Part shown: one piece after another, positions 1-8,027 of the stretch
Layout: each line of letters opens with the position of its first letter
Position numbering within the stretch: the first letter of the stretch is position 1
Assembly: GCA_030592085.1 (NCBI GenBank)
Contig: JAUUZV010000079.1
Span: forward strand, 1 to 9,957
Source: Clostridia bacterium
GTDB lineage: Bacteria; Bacillota; Clostridia; DUPQ01
DNA: 9,957 bases
Direction: 5' to 3'
Notes under the pieces: model-generated
What the model was told of the DNA's origin: nothing
Databases searched by the model: none
The model's input: only the letters and a program-made list of their open reading frames with translations
Made by a program: the position numbers and the translations under genes

Positions 1-1
1 T

Positions 2-1240
2 AAAAGAGTTGTCATCACCGGTATGGGAGTTATATCTTCCACTGGTTTGAATGTCAAAGAATTTTGGAGCAATGTCAAGCAAGGCAATTGTGGCATCAAC
101 TTGGTAGAAAGGTTTGATACAACAGAGTTTCCTACTAAAGTTGCAGCTGAAATTAAGGATTTTAATGCAGGAGATTATCTTGATAGAAAAGACGTAAGGC
201 GTCTTGATAGATACAGTCATTATGCATTAATTGCGGCTATGGAAGCATTTGAAGATGCTAAATTAACAGAAGAATATAAAAATAATGTTCGTATGGGAGT
301 ATCAGTAACAACTGGAATTGGTGGAGTTGAAACCTTGGTTTCTCAATATGAAATATTTAAAGAAAAAGGATACCGTCGTATGAGTCCTTTCTCAGTACCA
401 ATGATGATTCCTAATATGGCAGCTGGTAGAATTGCTATTGAATTTGGTGCAAAAGGTTTTGTCGAAGCGGTTATTACAGCTTGCGCATCGTCAACAAATG
501 CTATAGGTAATGCTACTAGAGTTATACAACGAGGGGAAGCAGATATTATGATTGCAGGTGGTTCAGATGCCACTTTAACACCAATAACATTTGCAGGATT
601 CTGCGCAGCTAATAAATCAATGTCTCAAAGCGAAGATCCATTAACTGCATGTATTCCATTTGATTCAAATAGAGATGGTTTTGTTATGGGTGAAGGAGCC
701 GCTGTTATAATTTTAGAAGAATATGAGCATGCTAAAAAAAGAGGAGCTAATATTTTAAGTGAAGTTGTAGGGTATGCGTGTACTTGTGATGCTTTTCATT
801 TTACAGCGCCAGAACCAGAAGGTGACGGGGCTAGGAGATGTATGGAGTTAGCATTAAAAGATGCAAATGTTACATTAGACGAACTAGACTATATAAATGC
901 CCACGGAACAGGAACACCTCTTAATGATAAGATGGAAGCCATGGCAATAAATAATATGTATGGTGGTAAATCATATGATATATCAATTACCTCTTCAAAA
1001 TCAATTACAGGACATTGTATGGGTGCAGCAGGTGCATTAGAGACAATTATAACATCACTATCATTAACTAATGGATATATTTCTCCCACAATAGGAACGA
1101 AAGATATAGACCCAGAATGCTTTGTAAAGGGAATTGTATTAGAAAAGGGAATTGAAAAAGAAATGACTTATGGGATGACCAATTCTTTTGGTTTTGGTGG
1201 CCATAACGCTACTTTGGTAATTAAGAAACTAGGTGAATAA
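2..1240 (+). CDS. fabF: beta-ketoacyl-ACP synthase II, 5' end cut by window
   Basis: Condenses malonyl-ACP with a growing acyl-ACP in cytoplasmic type II fatty-acid synthesis. The frame is open from base 2 and begins KRVVITGMG, the usual FabF N-terminus, so the first ATG inside the window (23) is internal and about two codons lie upstream. Counting from that Met, the catalytic triad is Cys154 (in TACASSTNA), His294 (NAHGTGTP) and His331 (SITGHCMGAAGA). The gaps of 140 and 177 residues from the Cys match Cys163/His303/His340 of E. coli FabF. The C-terminal loop GFGGHNATLV is also typical. The Cys-His-His triad separates it from FabH (Cys-His-Asn), and the spacing and termini fit FabF; FabB is less likely but not excluded. 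It ends six bases before rnc and its last codons carry the rnc ribosome binding site, so the two are probably co-transcribed. Nothing looks degraded. Confidence 0.96.
   Translation, partial: KRVVITGMGVISSTGLNVKEFWSNVKQGNCGINLVERFDTTEFPTKVAAEIKDFNAGDYLDRKDVRRLDRYSHYALIAAMEAFEDAKLTEEYKNNVRMGVSVTTGIGGVETLVSQYEIFKEKGYRRMSPFSVPMMIPNMAAGRIAIEFGAKGFVEAVITACASSTNAIGNATRVIQRGEADIMIAGGSDATLTPITFAGFCAANKSMSQSEDPLTACIPFDSNRDGFVMGEGAAVIILEEYEHAKKRGANILSEVVGYACTCDAFHFTAPEPEGDGARRCMELALKDANVTLDELDYINAHGTGTPLNDKMEAMAINNMYGGKSYDISITSSKSITGHCMGAAGALETIITSLSLTNGYISPTIGTKDIDPECFVKGIVLEKGIEKEMTYGMTNSFGFGGHNATLVIKKLGE
1231..1236 (+). promoter_or_regulatory. rnc ribosome binding site inside the fabF 3' end
   Basis: AGGTGA lies 10 bases before the rnc ATG at 1247 and overlaps the last codons of fabF. 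Ribosomes finishing fabF would pass over this site, which suggests translational coupling. The sequence match is moderate and the coupling is inferred. Confidence 0.55.
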
Positions 1241-1246
1241 TTCATA

Positions 1247-1948
1247 ATGAAATATGAAAATAATATTAAAGGAATAGAGAAAATTATTGATTATCAATTT
1301 AAAGATAAAAATTTACTTGTACAATCAATAACTCATAGTTCATATGATAAAGTTGAAAACTATGAAAAACTTGAATTCCTAGGTGATTCTGTACTGCAAA
1401 TTGCAATAAGCCATTATCTTTATAATAAGCACATTTATCTAAATGAAGGCCAAATGACAGTAACAAGAGCTTATGCGGTTTGTGGTGAAACTTTAACAGA
1501 AGTTGGTAAAAAACTTGGAATTGATAAACATATATTAATTGGTAATTCTGGTAAACGGCGTAGAATTAATAGAAATGATTCTATTATTGCTGATGTGGTT
1601 GAGTCAATAGTGGGAGCTATATATATTGAAAAAGGATTGTTGTTTGTTGAAAAATTTATCATAACCCATTTGGATAAATATATATCAGAATATATTAAAT
1701 CAGGAGATAATAAAGACTATAAAACTAAACTACAACACATTACACAAGCTATTTTTGCAGTGGAACCAAAATATGTTTTAAAAGAACAAAAAGGACCTGA
1801 TCATGATAAAACTTTTCTAATGCATGTAATCATTAAAAATAATTTATTTGGTAAAGGAAAAGGGAAAACAAAGAAAAAAGCTGAGCAAAGTGCAGCCTTT
1901 AGTGCTATTAAACGATTGAGGAAAAAAGGAATTGAAAATGAAAAATAA
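1247..1948 (+). CDS. rnc: ribonuclease III
   Basis: Cytoplasmic Mg-dependent endonuclease that cleaves double-stranded RNA, including rRNA precursors. The 233-residue length is normal. The endonuclease domain covers about residues 8-150 and has the signature YEKLEFLGDSVLQ, with Glu40, Glu43 and Asp47 in the places of E. coli Glu38, Glu41 and Asp45. The second acidic pair, Asp116 and Glu119 (in DVVESIVGAIY), matches Asp114/Glu117. A double-stranded RNA-binding domain spans about 157-226 and ends in the usual lysine-rich KTKKKAEQSAA helix. The start at 1247 is supported by AGGTGA upstream and by the family-typical distance to the signature. The gene follows fabF by six bases, and its last 11 bases overlap the start of the coiled-coil deacetylase gene. 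All key residues are present, so it should be active. Confidence 0.97.
   Translation: MKYENNIKGIEKIIDYQFKDKNLLVQSITHSSYDKVENYEKLEFLGDSVLQIAISHYLYNKHIYLNEGQMTVTRAYAVCGETLTEVGKKLGIDKHILIGNSGKRRRINRNDSIIADVVESIVGAIYIEKGLLFVEKFIITHLDKYISEYIKSGDNKDYKTKLQHITQAIFAVEPKYVLKEQKGPDHDKTFLMHVIIKNNLFGKGKGKTKKKAEQSAAFSAIKRLRKKGIENEK
1926..1930 (+). promoter_or_regulatory. ribosome binding site that decides the deacetylase start
   Basis: AAGGA lies within the rnc coding sequence, seven bases before the ATG at 1938. A TTG in the same frame at 1932 is only one base from this site. It could use GAGGA at 1918-1922 (nine bases away) but is a weaker start codon. The ATG is preferred and gives an 816-residue protein; the TTG would give 818. 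Confidence 0.6.
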
Positions 1949-4388
1949 GTATAAATACATTTTATATGTATTACTATTTATTGCCATTGCAGTATTGTCC
2001 TTAGTTGTTCTTAATTTTTATATTAAATATATTGTACCTACAAATGAAGCTAATCGAGTACAACAAGAGCAACTTAGCAGATTGGCTCAAATTATTGAAG
2101 ATAGAGATAAAGCATTACTTGACCTTGAAAGTGAAAAGAATCAAGAAATAATTGAACAAGTAAAAATTGCTAATGAAATTAAAGATGATTTTTATGAAAG
2201 TAAGTTTATTCAATTAACTAATCAAATTAGTTCCCTTCAAGTTGAAGTTACGACTTATCAAGAACAACTTAACTTATTAATAAGCGGAAATGAGACATCT
2301 CTTACTTTATTAAATGTTGAGCATCAAAGTGAAATTGCTTCATTAACTACTCAAATAGATAACCAACTCGAACAGATTGATAAGATGACTGAAGATTATG
2401 CACAAGATGTTAGATTGCAAAAAATTCAGTATGAGGAAAAACTAGTAAAAGCTGAAAATGATAATACTCAACTTCAAAGAGAATTTGATTCTTTGATTAT
2501 TTCACATGAAGAGGAAGTAAAGGAAATTACAAATACTTATCTTGAGTATATTGATCAGCTCATAGCAGATATCACTTTACAAGAGATTACAATTGGTGAA
2601 CATGAAGAAACAATTACTTTATTACATAACGATATTTTAAAATTATCAGAAACTTATGATAAACAGATTAAGAATATTTTAGGTGAATTATTTATTTATG
2701 AAGATCAAATTGATCAATTATATTTACTTGAAAGCCGTGAAATTCAACAACAAAAAGATTATTATCATCAAATTATAAATAAATTACAAGTAACTATTGA
2801 TATGTATGAAAATTCAAACGAGTTATATTTAGTTGAACAAGCATATCAAGTAAAAGTTGACCAACTAGAAACTTTATTACAAGAAACAATTTCTTTGAAT
2901 AAAACAACTAATGATAAACAACAGTTAGAAATATTAAATTTAAAAAATCAACTTATTCAGTTATCTGTTGGGTCAGAAAAAGAGGCTATATCTGTAAAAA
3001 ATAGTTATGAAGCAATTATTGAAGAAATTACTTTAGCATATGAAGATTTAGAAAATACTAATGAGTTGTTGACAAGTGATATTGAAGATAAAGAACAACA
3101 AACTATATCTTTGATTGCTAGCCATGAAACAGCCATCAATCAATTAATTGCAAAACAACAAGAAATATTACAGCGTATTGAAAGTGATTATAATGATGAA
3201 TTGAATAGTCAATCAAAGAATTATGAAAGTCAATTGACAATAATTGAACAGGAGTTAGAAACTTATCAACAAGATTATTTAATTTTAAAGAATAATACTG
3301 ATCAAGCTATTTCAAAATTACAACTTCAAATTGAACAAGCAATTGAGGAACAAGAAGTATTAAATGCTGATTATCAATCTGAAATAAATAATATTAAAGA
3401 AAAAAATAAGGAAACAACAAATCAGATGATTTCCGAATATTCTTCTATGGTAACCAAATTAGAAAGTGAAGTAATAGATTATAAAGAGCGCTTAGAAGTG
3501 GCAACTAATCTTTTGTCAAAGGAAACAGAAGATGTTAAAGACAAATATGATAATATAATTCAATCATTGAAGCAAGAAATGGCATTTTACTTAGAGCAAA
3601 TTGAAAAATATGAAGAAACAGATTATTTTACATATCAAATTTCAGTAAATTACTATTTATTACAGATTAATATATTACAAGAAACAATTTTGGATTATGA
3701 AAATATTATAACTGAACTTGAAGTGGCTAACAGTACAATTACCATTGGAGATGGAGTTAAAGATACAAAAGTAATATATTTAACTTTTGATGACGGGCCA
3801 AGTGAAATGACTATTCCAATATTAGATATACTTGATTCATATAATATAAAAGCAACATTTTTTGTAGTTTATCGTAGAGGATATGAAGATGAGTATCAAG
3901 AAATATATGATAGAGGGCACACTATTGGTAATCATACTTATTCACACGATTATAGTTATATTTATGCATCTGTTGATAATTTTTATGAAGATATGAAGCG
4001 ATTAGATGATCACATATATGAAATTACTGGAAGTAAAACTCTTATTATGCGTTTTCCTGGTGGAACAAATAGTACATGGGCTGATAATGATATTAAAATG
4101 GATATCCTAGAACAATCCTATCAACGTGGATATATTTATTATGATTGGAATGCTTCTGCAGGTGATGGTGCACCTACTGTGTATGCTGTAGAAGATCTTT
4201 TATCCAATGCCACAAAAAACTTTTCAGGTAATGGACCAGTTTACTTATTAATGCACGATACAAAAAAAACATATACAACTGTAGAAGTTTTAGATGACTT
4301 AATAGAATTCTACTTAAGTTATGGTTATACTTTTGCTAAAATTACCTATGAGACACCACAGTGTAAACTGTATAATCAACCCCAATAG
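1938..4388 (+). CDS. membrane-anchored long coiled-coil polysaccharide deacetylase (NodB domain)
   Basis: Probable metal-dependent carbohydrate de-N-acetylase (CE4/NodB) acting outside the membrane; peptidoglycan is the likeliest substrate but this is not proven. A short lysine-rich N-terminus precedes one hydrophobic helix at about residues 8-28, with no signal cleavage site evident, so it should be a type II membrane protein with its bulk outside. Residues 35 to about 600 are coiled coil rich in Glu, Gln, Ile, Leu and Tyr, with no proline, tryptophan or cysteine and only four glycines. The NodB domain follows at about 610-805 with all motifs: TFDDGP (base Asp618, metal ligand Asp619), HTYSH (metal ligands His666 and His670), RFPGG at 705-709, DWN at 736-738 and LMHD with His773. 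The only cysteine is Cys809. Clostridial single-helix NodB proteins are usually about 250-350 residues, so the stalk is the odd part. Its start overlaps rnc by 11 bases. Catalytic class is confident; physiological role is unknown. Confidence 0.9.
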   Translation: MKNKYKYILYVLLFIAIAVLSLVVLNFYIKYIVPTNEANRVQQEQLSRLAQIIEDRDKALLDLESEKNQEIIEQVKIANEIKDDFYESKFIQLTNQISSLQVEVTTYQEQLNLLISGNETSLTLLNVEHQSEIASLTTQIDNQLEQIDKMTEDYAQDVRLQKIQYEEKLVKAENDNTQLQREFDSLIISHEEEVKEITNTYLEYIDQLIADITLQEITIGEHEETITLLHNDILKLSETYDKQIKNILGELFIYEDQIDQLYLLESREIQQQKDYYHQIINKLQVTIDMYENSNELYLVEQAYQVKVDQLETLLQETISLNKTTNDKQQLEILNLKNQLIQLSVGSEKEAISVKNSYEAIIEEITLAYEDLENTNELLTSDIEDKEQQTISLIASHETAINQLIAKQQEILQRIESDYNDELNSQSKNYESQLTIIEQELETYQQDYLILKNNTDQAISKLQLQIEQAIEEQEVLNADYQSEINNIKEKNKETTNQMISEYSSMVTKLESEVIDYKERLEVATNLLSKETEDVKDKYDNIIQSLKQEMAFYLEQIEKYEETDYFTYQISVNYYLLQINILQETILDYENIITELEVANSTITIGDGVKDTKVIYLTFDDGPSEMTIPILDILDSYNIKATFFVVYRRGYEDEYQEIYDRGHTIGNHTYSHDYSYIYASVDNFYEDMKRLDDHIYEITGSKTLIMRFPGGTNSTWADNDIKMDILEQSYQRGYIYYDWNASAGDGAPTVYAVEDLLSNATKNFSGNGPVYLLMHDTKKTYTTVEVLDDLIEFYLSYGYTFAKITYETPQCKLYNQPQ
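2322..3761 (+). repeat. 36-residue repeats in the deacetylase stalk (108-bp coding periodicity)
   Basis: Translated residues 129 to about 608 fall into diverged 36-residue units. The clearest block starts at residues 429, 465, 501, 537 and 573. Position 1 is Tyr, Ile, Tyr, Tyr, Tyr, and position 15 is Tyr in all five (443, 479, 515, 551, 587). Typical unit starts are YSSMVTKLESEVIDY and YDNIIQSLKQEMAFY. Earlier units occur in other registers: Tyr240-Tyr254 and Tyr276-Tyr290 (same 14-residue pair, 36 apart), and His129, Tyr165, Tyr201. I see no obvious conservation between units at the DNA level, so these are old protein repeats and not a recent tandem expansion. The register changes are read by eye. 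Confidence 0.6.
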
Positions 4389-4391
4389 TTA

Positions 4392-4420
4392 TTTTCAATA
4401 TATTTGAAATATGGTAAGAT
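4392..4420 (+). promoter_or_regulatory. candidate extended -10 promoter for smc
   Basis: TTTTCA (4392-4397) is a four-of-six match to the -35 box. A 17-base spacer leads to TAAGAT (4415-4420), which is preceded by TGG and so forms an extended -10 (TGnTAAGAT). Transcription would start near 4427, giving a leader of about 26 bases that contains the smc ribosome binding site. This is the only gap in the window large enough for a promoter. In such AT-rich DNA chance matches are common, so this remains a candidate. Confidence 0.4.
4393..4409. promoter_or_regulatory. small dyad overlapping the candidate -35 box
   Basis: TTTCAA (4393-4398) and TTGAAA (4404-4409) are perfect inverted copies separated by five bases. 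The left arm overlaps the candidate -35 element upstream of smc, a position suited to an operator. The stem is too short and AT-rich, and lacks a following T-run, so it is not a convincing terminator. Chance is a real alternative. Confidence 0.25.
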
Positions 4421-4441
4421 AGAGTAATGAAATTCACATAC

Positions 4442-4445
4442 GAGG
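4442..4445 (+). promoter_or_regulatory. smc ribosome binding site
   Basis: GAGG lies seven bases before the ATG at 4453. It supports that start, which also gives the family-standard N-terminus MHLKRIDLQGFKSF. Confidence 0.6.
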
Positions 4446-4452
4446 TTATTGC

Positions 4453-7400
4453 ATGCATTTAAAAAGAATTGACCTTCAGGGTTTTAAATCTTTTGCAGGA
4501 AAAACTGTACTAGAATTTGATACGGGCATCACCTGTGTGGTTGGTCCCAATGGTAGTGGTAAAAGCAATATTGCTGATGCTGTCCGTTGGGTATTAGGCG
4601 AGCAGAGTGCTAAACAATTACGTGGTTCTAAAATGTTAGACATGATTTTTTCAGGTACCCAATTTAGACGCTCTGTTGGCTTTGCAGAGGTTTCTTTAAT
4701 ATTTGACAATGAAGATCAAGCTTTACCTATTGAATATACAGAAGTTGTAATTACAAGAAGATTATTTCGTAATGGTGATTCTGACTATGAAATAAATAAG
4801 AATTCTTGTCGTTTAAAAGATGTAACTAACCTGTTTTTAGATACAGGAATAGGAAAAGAAGGTTATTCAATAATTGGACAAGGTCAAATTCAAGAAATAT
4901 TAAGTGCCAAAAGTGATGAACGTAGAGGTATTTTTGAAGAAGCTGCTGGTATTATGAAATATAAGGTCAAAAAACTAGAAGCTGCAAGGAAATTACAAAG
5001 AACAGAAGATAATTTATTAAGAATAGGAGATATTGTTAATGAATTAAAAAATCAAATAAATCCATTACATGAACAAAGTGAAGTAGCAAAAGAATTTTTA
5101 ATTATTAGAGACAGACTTAAAATATTAGAAGTTGGTTTATACCTTAATAACTTAAATAATTATACAAAAAGACTAAAAAAATATGATGAGAATATTATTG
5201 AAATAGATAATGATATAGTTAATGAAAATAAATCACTTGTTTTATTAAAACAGCAAAATATTGATAGAAATACAGATATTCAAAAAATTGAAGAAAGTGA
5301 AGAAGAACAGCGTAGTATACTTAATAATTATATTATGTCTGTTGAAACTACATTACATGAAATATCCATTGCTAATGAGCGAATAATTTCTATTGATAGT
5401 AATATAAAAAGAAGTCGCCAAGATATTATTGAAGTTGATGAACGTACAAAACTTTTAAATAGTGATTATATAAAAAGAGAAGAACGGATTGGCTATTTTA
5501 CAGAACAATATGAAAAATTTGCAAAAATGCTTGATGAAGAACAAGAACAAATGAATAATATTATTGTTTCACTTGGTGAAAAGGAAAAAGAAATTGAGCA
5601 GCTAACAGGAGATGTATATATTTTACAAGATCAAATATCTGATGTTAAAATTTCAATTAGAACTTTAGAAAATACAAATATCACACTAATTAGTTCTCTT
5701 GAAAATATTCAAAAAGAGCTACAATTAACTATACTTGAAAAAGATCAGATAACTTTATCAAAACAAGATTTAAATCAGCATGTTAAAAAATTAAAAGATA
5801 AAGAAAAAACTTATCAGGAAAGTCATAAAATTTCTCTTGAGAAACAACATAACAATACTAGTGATGTATTAGGTGCACGAGAACAATTAGAGAAAACTCG
5901 TACTAGGTTAGGTATTCTTGAAAGTAATTTTAAAATTGTTTCTGACATGGAAAAGAGGATGGAAGGGTATAGACATTCTGTCAAAGTTCTTATGGAAGAA
6001 AAAAATAGAGAAGATAGTGAACTATCAGGAATTTTTAATATTTTTGGTAAATTAATTACTGTTGATGAAAAATATGAAACTGCCATTGAAGCAGCACTTG
6101 GGGGTAATCTTCAAAATATAGTTGTTAAAAACGAACAATCAACAAAAATTGCAATTGAGTTTTTAAAAGATAATCATCATGGTAGAGCTACTTTTATGCC
6201 ACTTAATTCAATTAGAAGAAATAATATTAAAGATGAGTTATTAAAACGATTAAAAGGAATGAAAGGTTTTATAAATAGTGCAGATAAATTAATTACTTTT
6301 GATCAACAATTCACTAATGCTGTTTCTAATTTATTGGGAAAAATCATTATATGTGAATCATTTGATGATGCAAAAAACATGTCTAGAACTATTAAAGGTG
6401 ATTATAAAATTGTCACTTTAGAAGGTGAGTTCTTTAATATTGGTGGTAGTATTACAGGTGGAAGCCTTGGTCGTAAAGGTAGCAGAATTTTAGGAAGAAC
6501 TAAAGAAATTAAACGATTACAGGTTGATATTATAAAAGAAGGTCAGAATATTATTACTATTGAAGAATCAATAAACACATTACAAAATAATTCAAAAATT
6601 TTAACTGATGAATTATTGAATTTGGATATACAATTACAAGAAATGATGTCATTACTTGTAAGAAGTGAAGGCGATTTATCAAAACACGATAGTGATTATA
6701 ATAAAATTGTACAAAGAATAAAACAGTTAACTGATCAAAACACTAATTTAAATGAAACAATAACTTTACATAAGAAAACCATTGAGGAAAACAGAGAACA
6801 ACAGACCACAATTGAAAATCAGATAATTAGTATGAGAAAGACTATTTCAGAATTTGAAACATTACATTTAGATGAGAGAAATAAACGAGATGACTTACAC
6901 TTAAGTATTGCAGATTTAAAAGTATCAACTAATTCAGCTAAAGAGAGTATTGCAAATACATCAGATACATTAGCAAGACTAAAAAGTGAACAACAAGAAT
7001 TATCTAGAAGAAAAGAAATGAGAACTATTGATATACAAGACTTATTAAAGAAAAAAGAGTCATATCAAAATGAAATTATTACAAAAACTAATCTAGTTGA
7101 AAATCCTGAGAAAAAAGAAGAACAGTTAAAAAAAGGTTTAACTAAATTAACAAATTCACGGAGAAGTTTAGAAGATGATAATACAAAACATATGGATTTA
7201 GTAAGCGATGTTAATGGGAAAATAATTGATTTTCAGAATAAAATAACTAAAGTGCAAGTTAGTAAAGCAAAAGTAGAAACTGAAATGGAATCTATGCAAA
7301 ACAGGATGTGGGATGAATATGGACTTACTCACAATGAAGCCATGGAAAAACATTCAGAAATTGAAAACATTGTAGAAGCAAGAAGAGAAATAAAAGAAGG

Positions 7401-8016
7401 TAAAAAGAGAATTGTAGAGTTAGGTCCTGTTAATATTAATGCAATTGAAGATTATAAAAAGACTAATGAACGATATACTTTCTTAGTTGAACAATGCGAT
7501 GATTTAGAAAAGTCTAAAAAGAATCTATATAAAATCATTAGTGAAATGAATAAAGTGATGAAAAAAGTTTTTCTAGAAAAATTTGAAATCATAAATAAAA
7601 AGTTTGATCGTGTATTTAAAGAATTATTTGAAGGTGGTCGAGCAAAAATAGAATTAGTTGATGAAGATGATGTTTTAGAAAGTGGTATTGACATTATAGT
7701 TCAACCACCTGGAAAAAAATTACAAAATATGATGTTACTATCAGGTGGAGAAAAAGCATTTACTGCAATTTCACTTCTTTTTGCAATTTTAGAAATGAAT
7801 CCTTCACCCATTTGTATTTTTGATGAAATTGAAGCTGCTCTAGATGATACAAATGTTATTAGATTCGCAGAATATATTAATGAATATAAAGCTAAAACAC
7901 AGTTTATACTTATTACCCATAGAAAAGGGTCCATGGAGCATTCTGATGCTATTTATGGAGTTACTATGCAAGAACATGGTGTTTCAAAAGTTGTATCAAT
8001 GAAAATGACTGACTAA
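4453..8016 (+). CDS. smc: chromosome segregation/condensation ATPase SMC
   Basis: Core subunit of the bacterial condensin, which with ScpA and ScpB (not in this window) extrudes DNA loops and aligns sister chromosomes. The length of 1187 residues is standard. The N-terminal head has a Walker A motif at 31-38 (GPNGSGKS), Arg57 in the conserved LRG, and a Q-loop near 142-145 (GQGQ). A coiled-coil arm leads to the hinge at about 526-672, with AALGGNLQNIVV, GRATFMPLN and the glycine-rich GGSITGGS. The returning arm contains a Pro near 885. The C-terminal head begins around ELGPVNINAIEDY and has the signature LSGGEK at 1096-1101 and Walker B PICIFDEIEAALDD, with Asp1124 and catalytic Glu1125. Every ATPase element is intact. 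Its stop is 11 bases before ftsY, so those two are surely co-transcribed. It may have its own promoter in the 64-base gap upstream. Confidence 0.99.
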   Translation: MHLKRIDLQGFKSFAGKTVLEFDTGITCVVGPNGSGKSNIADAVRWVLGEQSAKQLRGSKMLDMIFSGTQFRRSVGFAEVSLIFDNEDQALPIEYTEVVITRRLFRNGDSDYEINKNSCRLKDVTNLFLDTGIGKEGYSIIGQGQIQEILSAKSDERRGIFEEAAGIMKYKVKKLEAARKLQRTEDNLLRIGDIVNELKNQINPLHEQSEVAKEFLIIRDRLKILEVGLYLNNLNNYTKRLKKYDENIIEIDNDIVNENKSLVLLKQQNIDRNTDIQKIEESEEEQRSILNNYIMSVETTLHEISIANERIISIDSNIKRSRQDIIEVDERTKLLNSDYIKREERIGYFTEQYEKFAKMLDEEQEQMNNIIVSLGEKEKEIEQLTGDVYILQDQISDVKISIRTLENTNITLISSLENIQKELQLTILEKDQITLSKQDLNQHVKKLKDKEKTYQESHKISLEKQHNNTSDVLGAREQLEKTRTRLGILESNFKIVSDMEKRMEGYRHSVKVLMEEKNREDSELSGIFNIFGKLITVDEKYETAIEAALGGNLQNIVVKNEQSTKIAIEFLKDNHHGRATFMPLNSIRRNNIKDELLKRLKGMKGFINSADKLITFDQQFTNAVSNLLGKIIICESFDDAKNMSRTIKGDYKIVTLEGEFFNIGGSITGGSLGRKGSRILGRTKEIKRLQVDIIKEGQNIITIEESINTLQNNSKILTDELLNLDIQLQEMMSLLVRSEGDLSKHDSDYNKIVQRIKQLTDQNTNLNETITLHKKTIEENREQQTTIENQIISMRKTISEFETLHLDERNKRDDLHLSIADLKVSTNSAKESIANTSDTLARLKSEQQELSRRKEMRTIDIQDLLKKKESYQNEIITKTNLVENPEKKEEQLKKGLTKLTNSRRSLEDDNTKHMDLVSDVNGKIIDFQNKITKVQVSKAKVETEMESMQNRMWDEYGLTHNEAMEKHSEIENIVEARREIKEGKKRIVELGPVNINAIEDYKKTNERYTFLVEQCDDLEKSKKNLYKIISEMNKVMKKVFLEKFEIINKKFDRVFKELFEGGRAKIELVDEDDVLESGIDIIVQPPGKKLQNMMLLSGGEKAFTAISLLFAILEMNPSPICIFDEIEAALDDTNVIRFAEYINEYKAKTQFILITHRKGSMEHSDAIYGVTMQEHGVSKVVSMKMTD

Positions 8017-8027
8017 AGGATAATATA

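Noticed and set aside
23..25. ATG at 23 as the fabF start
   Set aside because: The seven codons upstream in frame (KRVVITG) are the conserved FabF N-terminus, so the true start is just outside the window.
1932..1934. TTG as the start of the coiled-coil deacetylase
   Set aside because: The ATG six bases later has AAGGA at a better distance (seven bases) and is the stronger start codon; the two-residue difference does not change the protein.
1938..4388. Artefactual fusion of an SMC-like or other coiled-coil gene with a separate deacetylase gene
   Set aside because: The reading frame is continuous, there is no internal ribosome binding site with a start codon that I could see before the NodB domain, the last repeats run up to the domain, and no ATPase motifs occur.
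4393..4409. Intrinsic terminator after the deacetylase gene
   Set aside because: The stem is only six mostly A-T pairs with no T-run after it, so it would not terminate efficiently.
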